This document shows, in pieces, positions 45,125 to 53,537 of a DNA stretch of 64,000 bases. This DNA comes from UBA6398 sp963660485. Lineage in GTDB: Bacteria > Bacteroidota > Bacteroidia > Bacteroidales > Bacteroidaceae. Below the pieces are notes generated by a model. That model had not been told where the DNA came from and made no database searches. It worked only from the letters and a program-made list of their open reading frames with translations. The stretch lies in the NCBI GenBank assembly GCA_963660485.1, contig CAVKYH010000004.1:85489-149488 (forward strand). Direction: 5' to 3'. Numbering within the stretch: the stretch's first letter is position 1; each line of letters opens with the position of its first letter. Made by a program: the position numbers and the translations under genes.

Positions 45125-46438
45125 TCAATGGTTGGCTTTCTCTCCGTCTCCCTTGCTGTCGGTTTGGGGTAGAGGGTTGTGGCGCACAAGCAGGGTGTCG
45201 ATGCGCGTTCCGTCCATCTTGACGATGCGAAACTCGAAAGATTTCCATTCAAGTCGCTCGCCAGCCACGGGAATACGCTCCAAAACATCAAGAATAAGCC
45301 CGCCAACCGTATTGTAATCGGGAGTGTAGAGATCTTCTTCGTCAAAAAATGCAAGGAAATCGTAGAATTGACACTGACCGCTCACCGACCACGAATTATG
45401 ATCGGCATTTTCTATAATATCGAGCGTCTCATTTTCATCAGGTATCTGCCCAACCAAACCTTCCATGATGTCGCGCAAAACAATAATGCCTTGCACGCTG
45501 CCAAATTCGTCAACAACCAAAGCGCGATTGAACTTGTTGCGTTTAAGTTCCTCAAGAGCTTTGTAAACCGTCATGTTTTCGGGAAAATAGAGCGGCTTGT
45601 GCAAAATCTTGCGTAGCGAGAAATCTTTCTGCCAAAGACGCGACACCAGGCCTTTGAGCGTAACCACACCAATTACCTCGTCGGGGTCGTCGCCTATCAC
45701 AGGGTATGCCGCATATGTGTCCTCGGTAATGATTTTCTGCACCTCGCTTGATTTCATAGAGGCTTCCAGAAAAACGATGTCGCTTCTGTGGGTCATCACT
45801 TGCTCCACCGTTTGGTCGCCAAGGGCAAGCGCGCGTTCCATAATGTCTTGCTCCACTTCTTGAACCTCTCCCGAATCGGTGCCTTCCTGTATCATCGACT
45901 TTATCTCCTCTTCGGTTACGTTGTGGTTCTCTGGATTAAGATTGAAACCGCGTGCAATCAGTTCGGTGTTCTTTGAAAGCAGCCACACAACGGGCATCAT
46001 TATTTTTGAAAAGAATGTCATTAACGGCGCGGTGAGTTTTGCCATGCTTTCGGCGCGGTCGATTCCTAATTTCTTCGGGAACAATTCGCCCAACTCGCAC
46101 GACATATAGGTTACAACCACAAGAATTATGATTTGTGCCACAGGTTGTGCATAATTCTCGTCCATGCCGAGAGAAAGAAGTTGCTCCCCGAATTTTTCAG
46201 CAAAGGTCTCGCCTGAAAACAAACCGGTGAGAATCGCCACAATAGTGATTCCAACCTGCGCAGTTGAGAGGAAACAATCGGGATCGTTCATTAATTTCAA
46301 GGCAGAAGCCGCCGAGCGACTCCCTTCCTTGGCCATCGCTTCGATACGGTTCTTTCTCGCGGAAATGAGAGCCACTTCAGCCAACGAGAAAAACCCGTTG
46401 AAAAAAATGAGAACAAGTATTATTAAAATGTCAGTCAT
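45125..46438 (-). CDS. CNNM/CorC-type membrane protein (DUF21, CBS pair, CorC_HlyC)
   Basis: 437 residues. The N-terminal DUF21 region has about four membrane helices (I-I-L-V-L-I-F-F-N-G-F-F-S-L-A-E-V-A-L and later V-A-Q-I-I-I-L-V-V-V-T-Y). Two CBS domains (~200-325) contain V-M-T-H-R-S-D-I-V-F-L, and the CorC_HlyC domain closes the protein. Family members are Mg2+/Co2+ transport or efflux regulators at the inner membrane; the old label hemolysin is not supported. It is third in an operon after rsmI and a coiled-coil lipoprotein (12-bp gap). Confidence 0.9.
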   Translation of the reverse strand: MTDILIILVLIFFNGFFSLAEVALISARKNRIEAMAKEGSRSAASALKLMNDPDCFLSTAQVGITIVAILTGLFSGETFAEKFGEQLLSLGMDENYAQPVAQIIILVVVTYMSCELGELFPKKLGIDRAESMAKLTAPLMTFFSKIMMPVVWLLSKNTELIARGFNLNPENHNVTEEEIKSMIQEGTDSGEVQEVEQDIMERALALGDQTVEQVMTHRSDIVFLEASMKSSEVQKIITEDTYAAYPVIGDDPDEVIGVVTLKGLVSRLWQKDFSLRKILHKPLYFPENMTVYKALEELKRNKFNRALVVDEFGSVQGIIVLRDIMEGLVGQIPDENETLDIIENADHNSWSVSGQCQFYDFLAFFDEEDLYTPDYNTVGGLILDVLERIPVAGERLEWKSFEFRIVKMDGTRIDTLLVRHNPLPQTDSKGDGEKANH

Positions 46439-46450
46439 TAAATGTTTGAA

Positions 46451-47311
46451 TTATTTCACTACCACTACAAGATATTTGCTTACGCTCCAGAATGTAGTGG
46501 GATTTGTGATGCGCAGGGTGTACATTCCGTTTGCATCTTTGTCGAGGGAGTAGGAACCTGCCGGGTGATTGGTGAGCAGTTTCGCACTCTTGGAATAAAG
46601 TTTTATCACCTTGTCAACGCGAATGTCGATCTTGGTAAAATAGTCTTTGTTGAAATTGTTTCCTTTAAGCACCTTGTTTGAACCTTCGAGTATGTGCTGC
46701 TCATGAAGTTCCTTTTTGGTTCCAAACACGTACCAGGCGGTGTTGAGTTGTTTGTCCTGGCGTTCCACGGCACGGGCTTTCGACTCGTTTTCTGCGGTGA
46801 GGGAATTTACATTGGTGTTGAGTTCCGAAATTTGTTTGTCCTGCGTGGCGATGTGTGCGTTTTTGGAATCGAGTTCTGCCTGAAGTTTTTCAATTTGGCT
46901 GTTTTTGGATTCCAGTTCTTTGTTGAGGTTTTCGATAGTTGCCTGCAATTTCGACGTATTGAAGCTGCTTTCCTTAAGTTGTTCCTTAAGTTTTGCAATA
47001 CGTTCCTTATTGAGTTGCATGGTGCGCTTGATAAACGATATGTTTTCCATTATATCGTTTTTAGCATTGGCTTCGCCGCTGTTGCGCGAGATGTTCACAC
47101 GTCCTTCTGCCTCGTTGATTTCGCGGAAACCCTCCTGGATATCGTTGAATGTGCTCATGATATCGTTCAGCTCATTGTTTTTCTGATTCACAACGTCTGT
47201 AAGCGAATCGATGGTGCTTTGCGAAGCAAGATCTTTCTCTTGTTGTTTGTTGCTGTTGCCGCACGCTGCCAAAACTATCGCAGCGAGCATTGAAATCACG
47301 ATTTTTTTCAT
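46451..47311 (-). CDS. Coiled-coil lipoprotein
   Basis: 286 residues. Lipobox V-L-A-A-C with Cys17. Residues ~30-195 are a long heptad region rich in Asn, Glu, Lys and Leu (I-E-N-L-N-K-E-L-E-S-K-N-S-Q-I-E). The last ~90 residues form a small beta-rich domain (H-P-A-G-S-Y-S-L, Y-T-L-R-I-T-N-P-T-T-F-W). I do not recognise a named family, although similar proteins seem common in Bacteroidales. It is 7 bp behind rsmI and 12 bp before the CNNM gene, so it is an operon member with an envelope-spacer or binding role by inference. Confidence 0.8.
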   Translation of the reverse strand: MKKIVISMLAAIVLAACGNSNKQQEKDLASQSTIDSLTDVVNQKNNELNDIMSTFNDIQEGFREINEAEGRVNISRNSGEANAKNDIMENISFIKRTMQLNKERIAKLKEQLKESSFNTSKLQATIENLNKELESKNSQIEKLQAELDSKNAHIATQDKQISELNTNVNSLTAENESKARAVERQDKQLNTAWYVFGTKKELHEQHILEGSNKVLKGNNFNKDYFTKIDIRVDKVIKLYSKSAKLLTNHPAGSYSLDKDANGMYTLRITNPTTFWSVSKYLVVVVK

Positions 47312-47318
47312 CAGAAAT

Positions 47319-48020
47319 CTATTTTATGGTTTCGTTATTCTTGTTTTTCCGGTTAAGTCCTTCCACTACTATTACAAATTCGCCCCTTGGTTCGTTTTCT
47401 GCAAAGTATTGCGTGAGTTCTTCAAGCGTTCCGCGCACAGTTTCCTCGTGAAGTTTCGATATTTCGCGCGATACCGATGCCCGTCTGTCTGCTCCGAAAG
47501 TTTCCGCAAACTGAGCAAGGGTTTTCTCCACGCGGTAGGGCGATTCGTAAAACACCATTGTGCGTTCCTCTTCGGCAAGCGCGGCAATGCGTGTGGCTCT
47601 GCCTTTTTTCTGCGGCAGGAATCCTTCGAACGTGAACCGCTCGCAGGGCAAACCGCTGTCGACAAGGGCGGGCACAAATGCCGTGGGGCCGGGCAGGCAT
47701 ACCACTTCCACGTCTTTCTCGGCGCATGCCTTTACGAGCATATAGCCCGGGTCGCTCATTGCGGGCGTGCCCGCGTCGGATACAAGCGCCATGTTTTCGC
47801 CTGCAGCCATTCTCGATGCAAAGGCATTGGCCGTTTGGTGTTCGTTGAACTTATGATGGGCGCACATCTTGGCGCTGATTCCGTAGTGCTTGAGAAGAGT
47901 GCCGGAGGTACGGGTATCCTCAGCGAGCACAACGTCCACGCTTTTTAGTACATTGAGCGCACGCTGTGTGATGTCTTCGAGATTGCCCACTGGTGTGGGC
48001 ACTACATAGAGCGTTCCCAT
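47319..48020 (-). CDS. rsmI: 16S rRNA (cytidine(1402)-2'-O)-methyltransferase
   Basis: 233 residues. It methylates the ribose of C1402 in 16S rRNA using SAM. The family start M-G-T-L-Y-V-V-P-T-P-V-G-N-L-E-D-I-T is present, then A-E-D-T-R-T-S-G-T-L-L and the SAM-binding V-S-D-A-G-T-P-A-M-S-D-P-G block, followed by L-P-G-P-T-A-F-V-P-A-L. The promoter box ends only 4 bp before the ATG, so the message may be leaderless. First gene of a three-gene operon. Confidence 0.94.
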   Translation of the reverse strand: MGTLYVVPTPVGNLEDITQRALNVLKSVDVVLAEDTRTSGTLLKHYGISAKMCAHHKFNEHQTANAFASRMAAGENMALVSDAGTPAMSDPGYMLVKACAEKDVEVVCLPGPTAFVPALVDSGLPCERFTFEGFLPQKKGRATRIAALAEEERTMVFYESPYRVEKTLAQFAETFGADRRASVSREISKLHEETVRGTLEELTQYFAENEPRGEFVIVVEGLNRKNKNNETIK

Positions 48021-48024
48021 ACTG

Positions 48025-48032
48025 CAAAGATA
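48025..48032 (-). promoter_or_regulatory. -7 box of the rsmI operon
   Basis: On the minus strand this reads TATCTTTG followed by CA. It ends 4 bp before the rsmI ATG at 48020, which implies a near-leaderless transcript. Confidence 0.58.
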
Positions 48033-48139
48033 TGTAATTTCGCTAATTGCACAAACATTTTGTTTTTATTATTGCACCATTGTATTCCGCTCCTTGGCAT
48101 AGTGTGGGGCGGGGTGCGCAATGCTTGATTTTGGGTTTT

Positions 48140-48276
48140 GTAGAGCATCTGATTTTCACGATGTTGCGAGGGGCGAAAATTCCGACGCATCTAATTTAAA
48201 TTAGATGCGTCGGAATTTAAATTAGGTCAGACCTAATTTTTGCGAGATGCCTTGTAGTTTTTGCAATATATGATAT
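48140..48276. repeat. 21-bp-register word array, copy 11 (with perfect palindrome)
   Basis: Core words CCGACGCATCT (48182), AGATGCGTCGG (48203) and AGGTCAGACCT (48224) are joined by AATTTAAATT. 48182-48213 is a perfect 32-bp palindrome. The register extends left through ATGTTGCGAGG (48161) to GTAGAGCATCT (48140) and right through AGATGCCTTGT (48245) to ATATATGATAT (48266), giving seven words in step. It lies between divergent promoters. Confidence 0.93.
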
Positions 48277-48345
48277 AGGGAAAAACTCATGGCTTATGTT
48301 TTGCGAATTTTGCAATGTAGAGCCGCAAAAGTCATGGGTTTTCAG

Positions 48346-48353
48346 TATATTTG
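48346..48353 (+). promoter_or_regulatory. -7 box of rmlB
   Basis: TATATTTG followed by CA, 36 bp before ATG 48389. It excludes the longer in-frame start at 48296, which lies upstream of the box. Confidence 0.6.
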
Positions 48354-48388
48354 CAGACATACAAAAATCAAAAACAAAAAAGAACGGA

Positions 48389-49507
48389 ATGAAAACCTAT
48401 CTCGTTACGGGCGCAGCCGGTTTTATCGGCGCGAATTTCATTAAATATATGCTTCGCAAGCATGAGGATATTAAAATCGTGGTTCTCGATGCTCTGACAT
48501 ACGCAGGCAATCTCGGCACAATCAAAGATGATATCGACAACGAACGTTGTTTCTTTGTTCGCGGCGACATTTGCGACCGCGTTCTCGTGGACAAACTGTT
48601 TGCTGAGCACAATTTCGACGTTGTTGTCAACTTTGCAGCCGAAAGTCATGTGGACCGCAGCATTGAAAACCCGCAACTTTTCCTCAACACCAATATTCTC
48701 GGCACGCAAAACCTCATGGACTGCGCACGCAAAGCCTGGCTCACCGGCAAAGATGCGCAGGGCTATCCCACATGGCGCGAAGGAGTGCGTTTTCATCAAG
48801 TTTCAACCGACGAAGTTTACGGCGCGCTCGGCGCAGAAGGCTATTTCACCGAAACCACACCGCTTTCGCCCCACAGCCCATACAGTGCCTCAAAAGCAAG
48901 TGCCGATTTCATTGTGTGCGCCTACCGCGACACTTTCCATTTGCCTATAAGCATCACGCGCTGCTCAAACAACTATGGCCCGTATCAGTTTCCCGAAAAA
49001 CTCATACCGCTCGTGATCAACAACATTCTCCAAGGCAAGAAAATTCCGGTGTATGGCAAAGGCGAAAACGTGAGAGACTGGCTCTACGTTGACGACCATT
49101 GCAAAGCCATTGACCTTGTGATTTCGAACGCCCCCGCCGGAAGTATCTACAATGTGGGAGGGCATAACGAGCAAAAGAACATAGAAATCGTACGACTTAT
49201 AATCGACATAATTCGCAAGACCATGGAAGAACACCCGGAATACCGCACACTTCTTGCGAAAAGCGACGACATTTCATGGATTAACCACGAACTTATAACG
49301 TTTGTTACAGACCGTTTGGGACACGACCTGCGCTATGCAATCGACCCCGAGAAGATTAAAAACGATCTCGGTTGGTATCCCGAAACTACCTTTGCCGTGG
49401 GAATCGAGAAGACCGTGATTTGGAATCTTGAGCACCGCAAATGGGTTAACGAGGTAACTTCGGGCGATTATCAGAAATATTACGAGCATATGTACGGACA
49501 GCGTTGA
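48389..49507 (+). CDS. rmlB: dTDP-glucose 4,6-dehydratase
   Basis: 372 residues. It makes dTDP-4-keto-6-deoxyglucose, a precursor of L-rhamnose and other deoxy sugars of surface glycans. The Rossmann motif T-G-A-A-G-F-I-G is at 7-14, the catalytic region has S-T-D-E-V-Y-G, and the Y-S-A-S-K-A-S motif supplies Tyr and Lys. S-H-V-D-R-S and N-N-Y-G-P-Y-Q-F-P-E-K-L-I-P complete the RmlB pattern. ATG 48389 is chosen because the promoter box lies between it and the upstream in-frame start. No rmlA, C or D is adjacent. Confidence 0.93.
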   Translation: MKTYLVTGAAGFIGANFIKYMLRKHEDIKIVVLDALTYAGNLGTIKDDIDNERCFFVRGDICDRVLVDKLFAEHNFDVVVNFAAESHVDRSIENPQLFLNTNILGTQNLMDCARKAWLTGKDAQGYPTWREGVRFHQVSTDEVYGALGAEGYFTETTPLSPHSPYSASKASADFIVCAYRDTFHLPISITRCSNNYGPYQFPEKLIPLVINNILQGKKIPVYGKGENVRDWLYVDDHCKAIDLVISNAPAGSIYNVGGHNEQKNIEIVRLIIDIIRKTMEEHPEYRTLLAKSDDISWINHELITFVTDRLGHDLRYAIDPEKIKNDLGWYPETTFAVGIEKTVIWNLEHRKWVNEVTSGDYQKYYEHMYGQR

Positions 49508-49562
49508 ACTTGCAACGTACAGCGCTGAACGCGCAGCGTATATCGTAAAAATCATAAAGCAT

Positions 49563-50792
49563 ATGGTCAATACAATGAACGTAAAACCGAAAATCATTGT
49601 ATTGACTGTTTTTTTGTTCATCTGTTGCTGGACAAACGCTCAGCCGTCTGTTTTGGAATACAAGCGTTGCCTGGAAATACAAGGTGAGGACCCGGTGGAA
49701 TATATCTTCAGGCAGTTTGAAAAAGCCGACGTGGTAATCCTCGGAGAACGCGACCACCGCGACATTACTCAATACGAATTAATCCTGCGGCTGTTGGCGG
49801 ACAAACGTTTTGAGGAAATAGGATTTGTATATACCGAGGTGGGGTGCGCAAATTGGACGGAATCGGCAAACCGTCTGATAAAATCGGATTGGGAAAGCGA
49901 GGAGGAATTTCAAAAAGCGCTGCGGGAGCATTTGCGCAACGAGGATTATGGATTTCTTTGGGAAAAGACCAACCGAAGTATGCTTCTCGACGGTCTGTAC
50001 CGCATCAACCGAAAAATTCCAAAGGACAAAAGAATTTCTTTGGGGCTTACCGACATTGCGTTTGACTGGGAAAAATGGACTTCGCCCCGTAAATACGGGA
50101 AATGGCTGCGCAAAAATACGTATTATCACAGTGGCGAACGGTTTTCGATACGTGATCGGGAAATGGCAAACAATTTTCTGAAACAATACAAGCGGCAGAA
50201 TACAATCTCCGGGCGCAGAAAAGCTCTCTACATAGTAAATCAACCCCACGCAATCTGTTCCCGGAACGGCAAGAGGGCAGCTTGGCGCATCAAGAAGAGA
50301 CTTGGGGAAAACAATGTGAGGATAGTTTTTCTCAATTACTATATGCCGTTTTCACCAGGTGAGTACGGTTTTGACTCATCTGCGGGTATCGGCCTTATAA
50401 ATGGCGGTCTTTGGGACGCGGCGTTCTATCTCACGGGAAACAAACCCGTTGCTTTTGACATTAAAGGCACTCCTTTTGGAAAAACCAAGGCATGGTATTG
50501 GAACGACGGCGCTACTTGGGAAAACTTTGTCGACGGTTATATTTTCTATGTCCCTTTCTATGAATTCAAAGGCTCGATAGGGATAAAAGACATACTCACC
50601 GAGGATTGCCGAAATGAGATGCAGCGCCGCCTCAATTTGTTGTACGACATCGGGGAAGAGCCGTCGAAAGATTGGGACGCTATGTGCTTGTATTATAACC
50701 GCGTGCGCACTTTTTCTATTCCCTCCGAGAAATCGCGGAAACGTATGTTGGAACAATTCAGCCGCATTTTGCCGAGCGCGCAAATACGTTGA
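49563..50792 (+). CDS. Secreted EreA/ChaN-like fold protein
   Basis: 409 residues with a signal peptide (cleavage near T-N-A-Q, ~residue 26). The N-terminal motif V-V-I-L-G-E-R-D-H-R-D followed by Y-E-L-I-L-R-L-L and V-Y-T-E-V-G matches the first strand pair of the erythromycin esterase / ChaN-like (TIKI/TraB) superfamily. The later H-A-I-C-S block may supply the second His. Family roles range from esterase to haem binding to protease, so no function is assigned. ATG 49575 is an alternative start. It may be read with rmlB (55-bp gap) and ends at a bidirectional terminator. Confidence 0.6.
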   Translation: MVNTMNVKPKIIVLTVFLFICCWTNAQPSVLEYKRCLEIQGEDPVEYIFRQFEKADVVILGERDHRDITQYELILRLLADKRFEEIGFVYTEVGCANWTESANRLIKSDWESEEEFQKALREHLRNEDYGFLWEKTNRSMLLDGLYRINRKIPKDKRISLGLTDIAFDWEKWTSPRKYGKWLRKNTYYHSGERFSIRDREMANNFLKQYKRQNTISGRRKALYIVNQPHAICSRNGKRAAWRIKKRLGENNVRIVFLNYYMPFSPGEYGFDSSAGIGLINGGLWDAAFYLTGNKPVAFDIKGTPFGKTKAWYWNDGATWENFVDGYIFYVPFYEFKGSIGIKDILTEDCRNEMQRRLNLLYDIGEEPSKDWDAMCLYYNRVRTFSIPSEKSRKRMLEQFSRILPSAQIR

Positions 50793-50825
50793 AACAAATT
50801 ATTTAAGGCTTTAATTGAATGAAAA

Positions 50826-50860
50826 GAAAAACGGGGAATTCTTTTCCCCGTTTCTTTTTA
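50826..50860. terminator. Bidirectional intrinsic terminator
   Basis: A perfect stem, AAACGGGGAA with TTCCCCGTTT, a short loop, T-rich on the right and A-rich on the left. It serves the two convergent genes ending at 50792 and 50858. Confidence 0.88.
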
Positions 50861-51799
50861 TTTCCAGCTCATTATTTTCATGCGCCCTGCGTTGCCGTTG
50901 TTGCATTGTATGTAAAGATTGTCCTGAAAAAAGTCGCAGTCTTCAAATTCATAGGGCACTTCGCTCTGCATATTGATTGCGTTTGTCATTTTGTGGGTCT
51001 TGAGATTCCAGGAATATATCATGCTCGGAAATTTGTCGCTTCCTACGCCGGTGGGCATTATCAAGGAATTTCCTACAACCACTCCGCCTTGCCCGATTTG
51101 CACATTTGGGAACGACGGGTCGTGGTCTTGAATCAAATAGTTCTCGATGATGTCTTTTTCCTGCAATACAACGTTTGCCCCGTCCCGTAGTTTGGGCAAA
51201 CGGAATACCATTATTCTGAACCGGTTGTCGGGATTGGTGTTGTCGATAGTGTTTCCGAATCCGATGAGGCGCTTTTTCTTCTTGTCCACAGCCCATTGCA
51301 CAGCCCAACCATAGTATTTGTCATGATTTCCGAGCGTTATGGTTTGTACAAGTTCGGCTTTGCCCTCGGGCAGAATGCGTTCTACGAAGCAGGCATCGGT
51401 TATGTTTTTCTCCTTGTCGGTCTTGGTTTGCGAAACATAGAGCAGCGGCAGAATGTCGCCCTTTTGATAACGTTCCACACCGAAGTTTGCAACGTTTGAG
51501 TGGTTGAATCGTGATTTGCTTCCCAGTTCAAATGTGTTCAGCCGCGTGAAAGTTCCGTCCGGGTGCAGTTTGTAAACCGACGCAGTGCCGCCGTTGTAAA
51601 GACCAACCATATATTCCTTGTAAATGGCAAGCCCCTGAAAACTTTCGTTAACCGACCTTTTTATTTCGCCTCCGTCGCGCAGAGTGTAATTACCCAAATC
51701 AAAGATGCCGCTTTTCAGTTTCTGTGCGGTTGAAATGCCGAAAGCGTTGAACGAAAGCGCAACAACGAGTGCGCCTGTGAGAATTCTGTTCATTTTCAA
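50858..51799 (-). CDS. Secreted protein, beta-propeller-like, function unknown
   Basis: 313 residues with a signal peptide (cleavage near S-T-A-Q, ~residue 26). The rest is a series of short beta-strand units of about 40-45 residues (for example G-L-A-I-Y-K-E-Y-M-V-G-L-Y-N-G-G, K-R-L-I-G-F-G-N-T-I-D-N-T-N, S-M-I-Y-S-W-N-L-K-T-H-K), which suggests a six- or seven-bladed propeller. Similar proteins of the TolB-like/DUF4221 type occur in Bacteroidota, but I cannot assign a family. Single gene with its own promoter box. Confidence 0.65.
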   Translation of the reverse strand: MKMNRILTGALVVALSFNAFGISTAQKLKSGIFDLGNYTLRDGGEIKRSVNESFQGLAIYKEYMVGLYNGGTASVYKLHPDGTFTRLNTFELGSKSRFNHSNVANFGVERYQKGDILPLLYVSQTKTDKEKNITDACFVERILPEGKAELVQTITLGNHDKYYGWAVQWAVDKKKKRLIGFGNTIDNTNPDNRFRIMVFRLPKLRDGANVVLQEKDIIENYLIQDHDPSFPNVQIGQGGVVVGNSLIMPTGVGSDKFPSMIYSWNLKTHKMTNAINMQSEVPYEFEDCDFFQDNLYIQCNNGNAGRMKIMSWK

Positions 51800-51815
51800 G
51801 TGTTTTTGTTAGGCG

Positions 51816-51823
51816 CAAATATA
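51816..51823 (-). promoter_or_regulatory. -7 box of the propeller-like gene
   Basis: On the minus strand this reads TATATTTG, 17 bp before ATG 51799. Confidence 0.55.
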
Positions 51824-51869
51824 GCAATTTTGCGGTGAAAAGCCATATTCGGCAGCCGTTATAGTAGGC

Positions 51870-51974
51870 CGAAAAAACTACACGGCATCTCGTGAAAATT
51901 CCAAGGCATCTAATTTAAATTCCGACGCATCTAATTTAAATTTGGTGGCCCGGAGTTTTTGCGAGATGCCTTGT
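51870..51974. repeat. 21-bp-register word array, copy 12
   Basis: Core words CCAAGGCATCT (51901), CCGACGCATCT (51922) and TGGTGGCCCGG (51943) are joined by AATTTAAATT. The left outer word is ACACGGCATCT (51880) with spacer CGTGAAAATT; the right outer word is AGATGCCTTGT (51964) after AGTTTTTGCG. The left flank is almost the same as in copy 13. Confidence 0.92.
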
Positions 51975-52023
51975 AATAATTCCAGTGTGAAAAGAGGGGT
52001 GAAAAACGTGCCGCGCTTTCAGC

Positions 52024-52063
52024 CAAAAAAGAAACACCGCATCAAAAACATGACGCGGTGTTT
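52024..52063 (-). terminator. Intrinsic terminator after the small basic protein gene
   Basis: On the minus strand AAACACCGC pairs with GCGGTGTTT, followed by C and six T. Confidence 0.85.
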
Positions 52064-52089
52064 ACAGTATAATGCTTTGTGCGCAAACT

Positions 52090-52296
52090 TTATCTGCGCT
52101 TGGATTTTTCAGCTCTGTGTTTGCGTATTCCGGCTTTCATCATAGCCGATGCAGAACCGTGAGAGCCCGTGCGGTAAGCCTTCTTCTTGGCTTTGGTGCG
52201 CACCTTGTCGTCCTCGAAACCTTGCCCTTTTGATTTATGAAAGACAATTCCTTCGTGGATAGCCTTCTGAACTTCCTGACGGCTCGCCTTGCGCAT
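52090..52296 (-). CDS. Small basic protein, function unknown
   Basis: 68 residues. Very rich in Lys, Arg and His, with no signal peptide or membrane segment. The C-terminus reads like a nucleic-acid-binding tail (M-K-A-G-I-R-K-H-R-A-E-K-S-K-R-R). It does not match ribosomal S21 or THX as I know them. It begins 6 bp after the AICAR transformylase stop on the same strand and has its own terminator, so it is a real operon member. An RNA- or ribosome-associated role is only a guess from its charge. Confidence 0.65.
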   Translation of the reverse strand: MRKASRQEVQKAIHEGIVFHKSKGQGFEDDKVRTKAKKKAYRTGSHGSASAMMKAGIRKHRAEKSKRR

Positions 52297-52302
52297 ACTG
52301 TA

Positions 52303-53484
52303 TCAATGATGAAACAAACGAATGCCCGTAAACGCCATCGCAATTCCGTATTTGTCGCAAGTTTCGATAACGTTGTCGTCTCTCACACTGCCTCCAGCTT
52401 GTGCAACAAACGCTACGCCGCTTTTGTGCGCGCGTTCAATGTTGTCGCCAAACGGGAAGAATGCGTCGCTTCCCAAAGCTACGCCCGTGTTCTTCGCAAG
52501 CCATTCCTTTTTCTCCTCCATTGTGAACGGCTCGGGACGGGTGGAGAAAATATTCTGCCAAGCTCCGTCGGCCAAAACATCGTCGGCGTCCTCACCGGTA
52601 TAGAGATCGATAGCATTGTCGCGGTCGGCGCGGCGAATACCTTCTACAAACGGGAGATTCATGACCTTGGGGCTCTGACGAAGCCACCATTTGTCGGCTT
52701 TGCTGCCCGCCAAACGTGTGCAATGTATACGGCTCTGCTGTCCTGCACCTATTCCAATCGCCATTCCGTCCTTTACATAGCATACGGAATTGCTTTGAGT
52801 ATATTTCAGAGTGATTAGGGCGATAATCAAGTCGCGTTTTGCCTCGGGAGTAAACTCTTTGTTTTTCGTGGGAATGTTTGCAAACAAACTGTCGTCGGCA
52901 AGATTTATTTCGTTGCGGTGTTGCTCGAAAGTTACACCGAATACCTGTTTGTGCTCAATAGGTTCGGGCACATAATCGGGGTCTATCTTTATTACGTTGT
53001 ACGTACCTTTGCGTTTCGCTTTCAGTATTTCGAGCGCCTCGGGTGTGTATCCCGGAGCAATTACACCGTCGCTGACTTCTCTTTTAATGAGCGTTGCCGT
53101 AGCTTCGTCGCATATGTCGCTCAACGAGATGAAGTCTCCGTAGGACGACATGCGGTCTGCGCCGCGCGCCCTCGCATATGCACACGCTATCGGCGACAAA
53201 GGAATCTTTACATCGTCGACGAAATAAATTTTCTTCAAGGTGTCGCTCAAAGGAAGTCCTATTGCGGCGCCGGCAGGTGAGACATGTTTGAACGAAGTAG
53301 CCGCCGGAATGCCCGTAGCTGCCTTGAGTTCTTTCACAAGTTGCCAGCCGTTGAGCGCATCAAGGAAGTTGATGTAACCCGGACGCCCGTTCAACACTTC
53401 TACAGGCAGTTCGCCGTTCTCGATATAGATTCGCGATGGTTTTTGGTTGGGATTGCAACCGTATTTAAGCTGTATCTCTTTCAT
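52303..53484 (-). CDS. Stand-alone AICAR transformylase (PurH-like, without IMP cyclohydrolase domain)
   Basis: 393 residues from ATG 53484. It transfers a formyl group from 10-formyl-THF to AICAR in purine synthesis. The AICARFT domain is complete: L-K-Y-G-C-N-P-N-Q-K-P at the start, S-F-K-H-V-S-P-A-G-A-A with the catalytic Lys-His, R-A-R-G-A-D-R-M-S-S-Y-G-D-F, and G-A-G-Q-Q-S-R-I-H-C. The usual N-terminal MGS-like cyclohydrolase domain is absent, so IMP closure must come from elsewhere. A longer frame to 53688 is rejected because it runs into tmRNA. Confidence 0.92.
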   Translation of the reverse strand: MKEIQLKYGCNPNQKPSRIYIENGELPVEVLNGRPGYINFLDALNGWQLVKELKAATGIPAATSFKHVSPAGAAIGLPLSDTLKKIYFVDDVKIPLSPIACAYARARGADRMSSYGDFISLSDICDEATATLIKREVSDGVIAPGYTPEALEILKAKRKGTYNVIKIDPDYVPEPIEHKQVFGVTFEQHRNEINLADDSLFANIPTKNKEFTPEAKRDLIIALITLKYTQSNSVCYVKDGMAIGIGAGQQSRIHCTRLAGSKADKWWLRQSPKVMNLPFVEGIRRADRDNAIDLYTGEDADDVLADGAWQNIFSTRPEPFTMEEKKEWLAKNTGVALGSDAFFPFGDNIERAHKSGVAFVAQAGGSVRDDNVIETCDKYGIAMAFTGIRLFHH

Positions 53485-53537
53485 ATAAACAATTATTTTC
53501 CGTAATGAAACCCGTCTTGTTTTGACGAGGTGCTTTG

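Noticed and set aside
48296..48388. Upstream in-frame start of rmlB
   Set aside because: A promoter box lies between it and ATG 48389, and the Rossmann motif begins right after 48389.
52090..52296. Small basic protein as ribosomal protein S21 or THX
   Set aside because: Length and charge fit loosely, but the sequence does not match either family as I know it.
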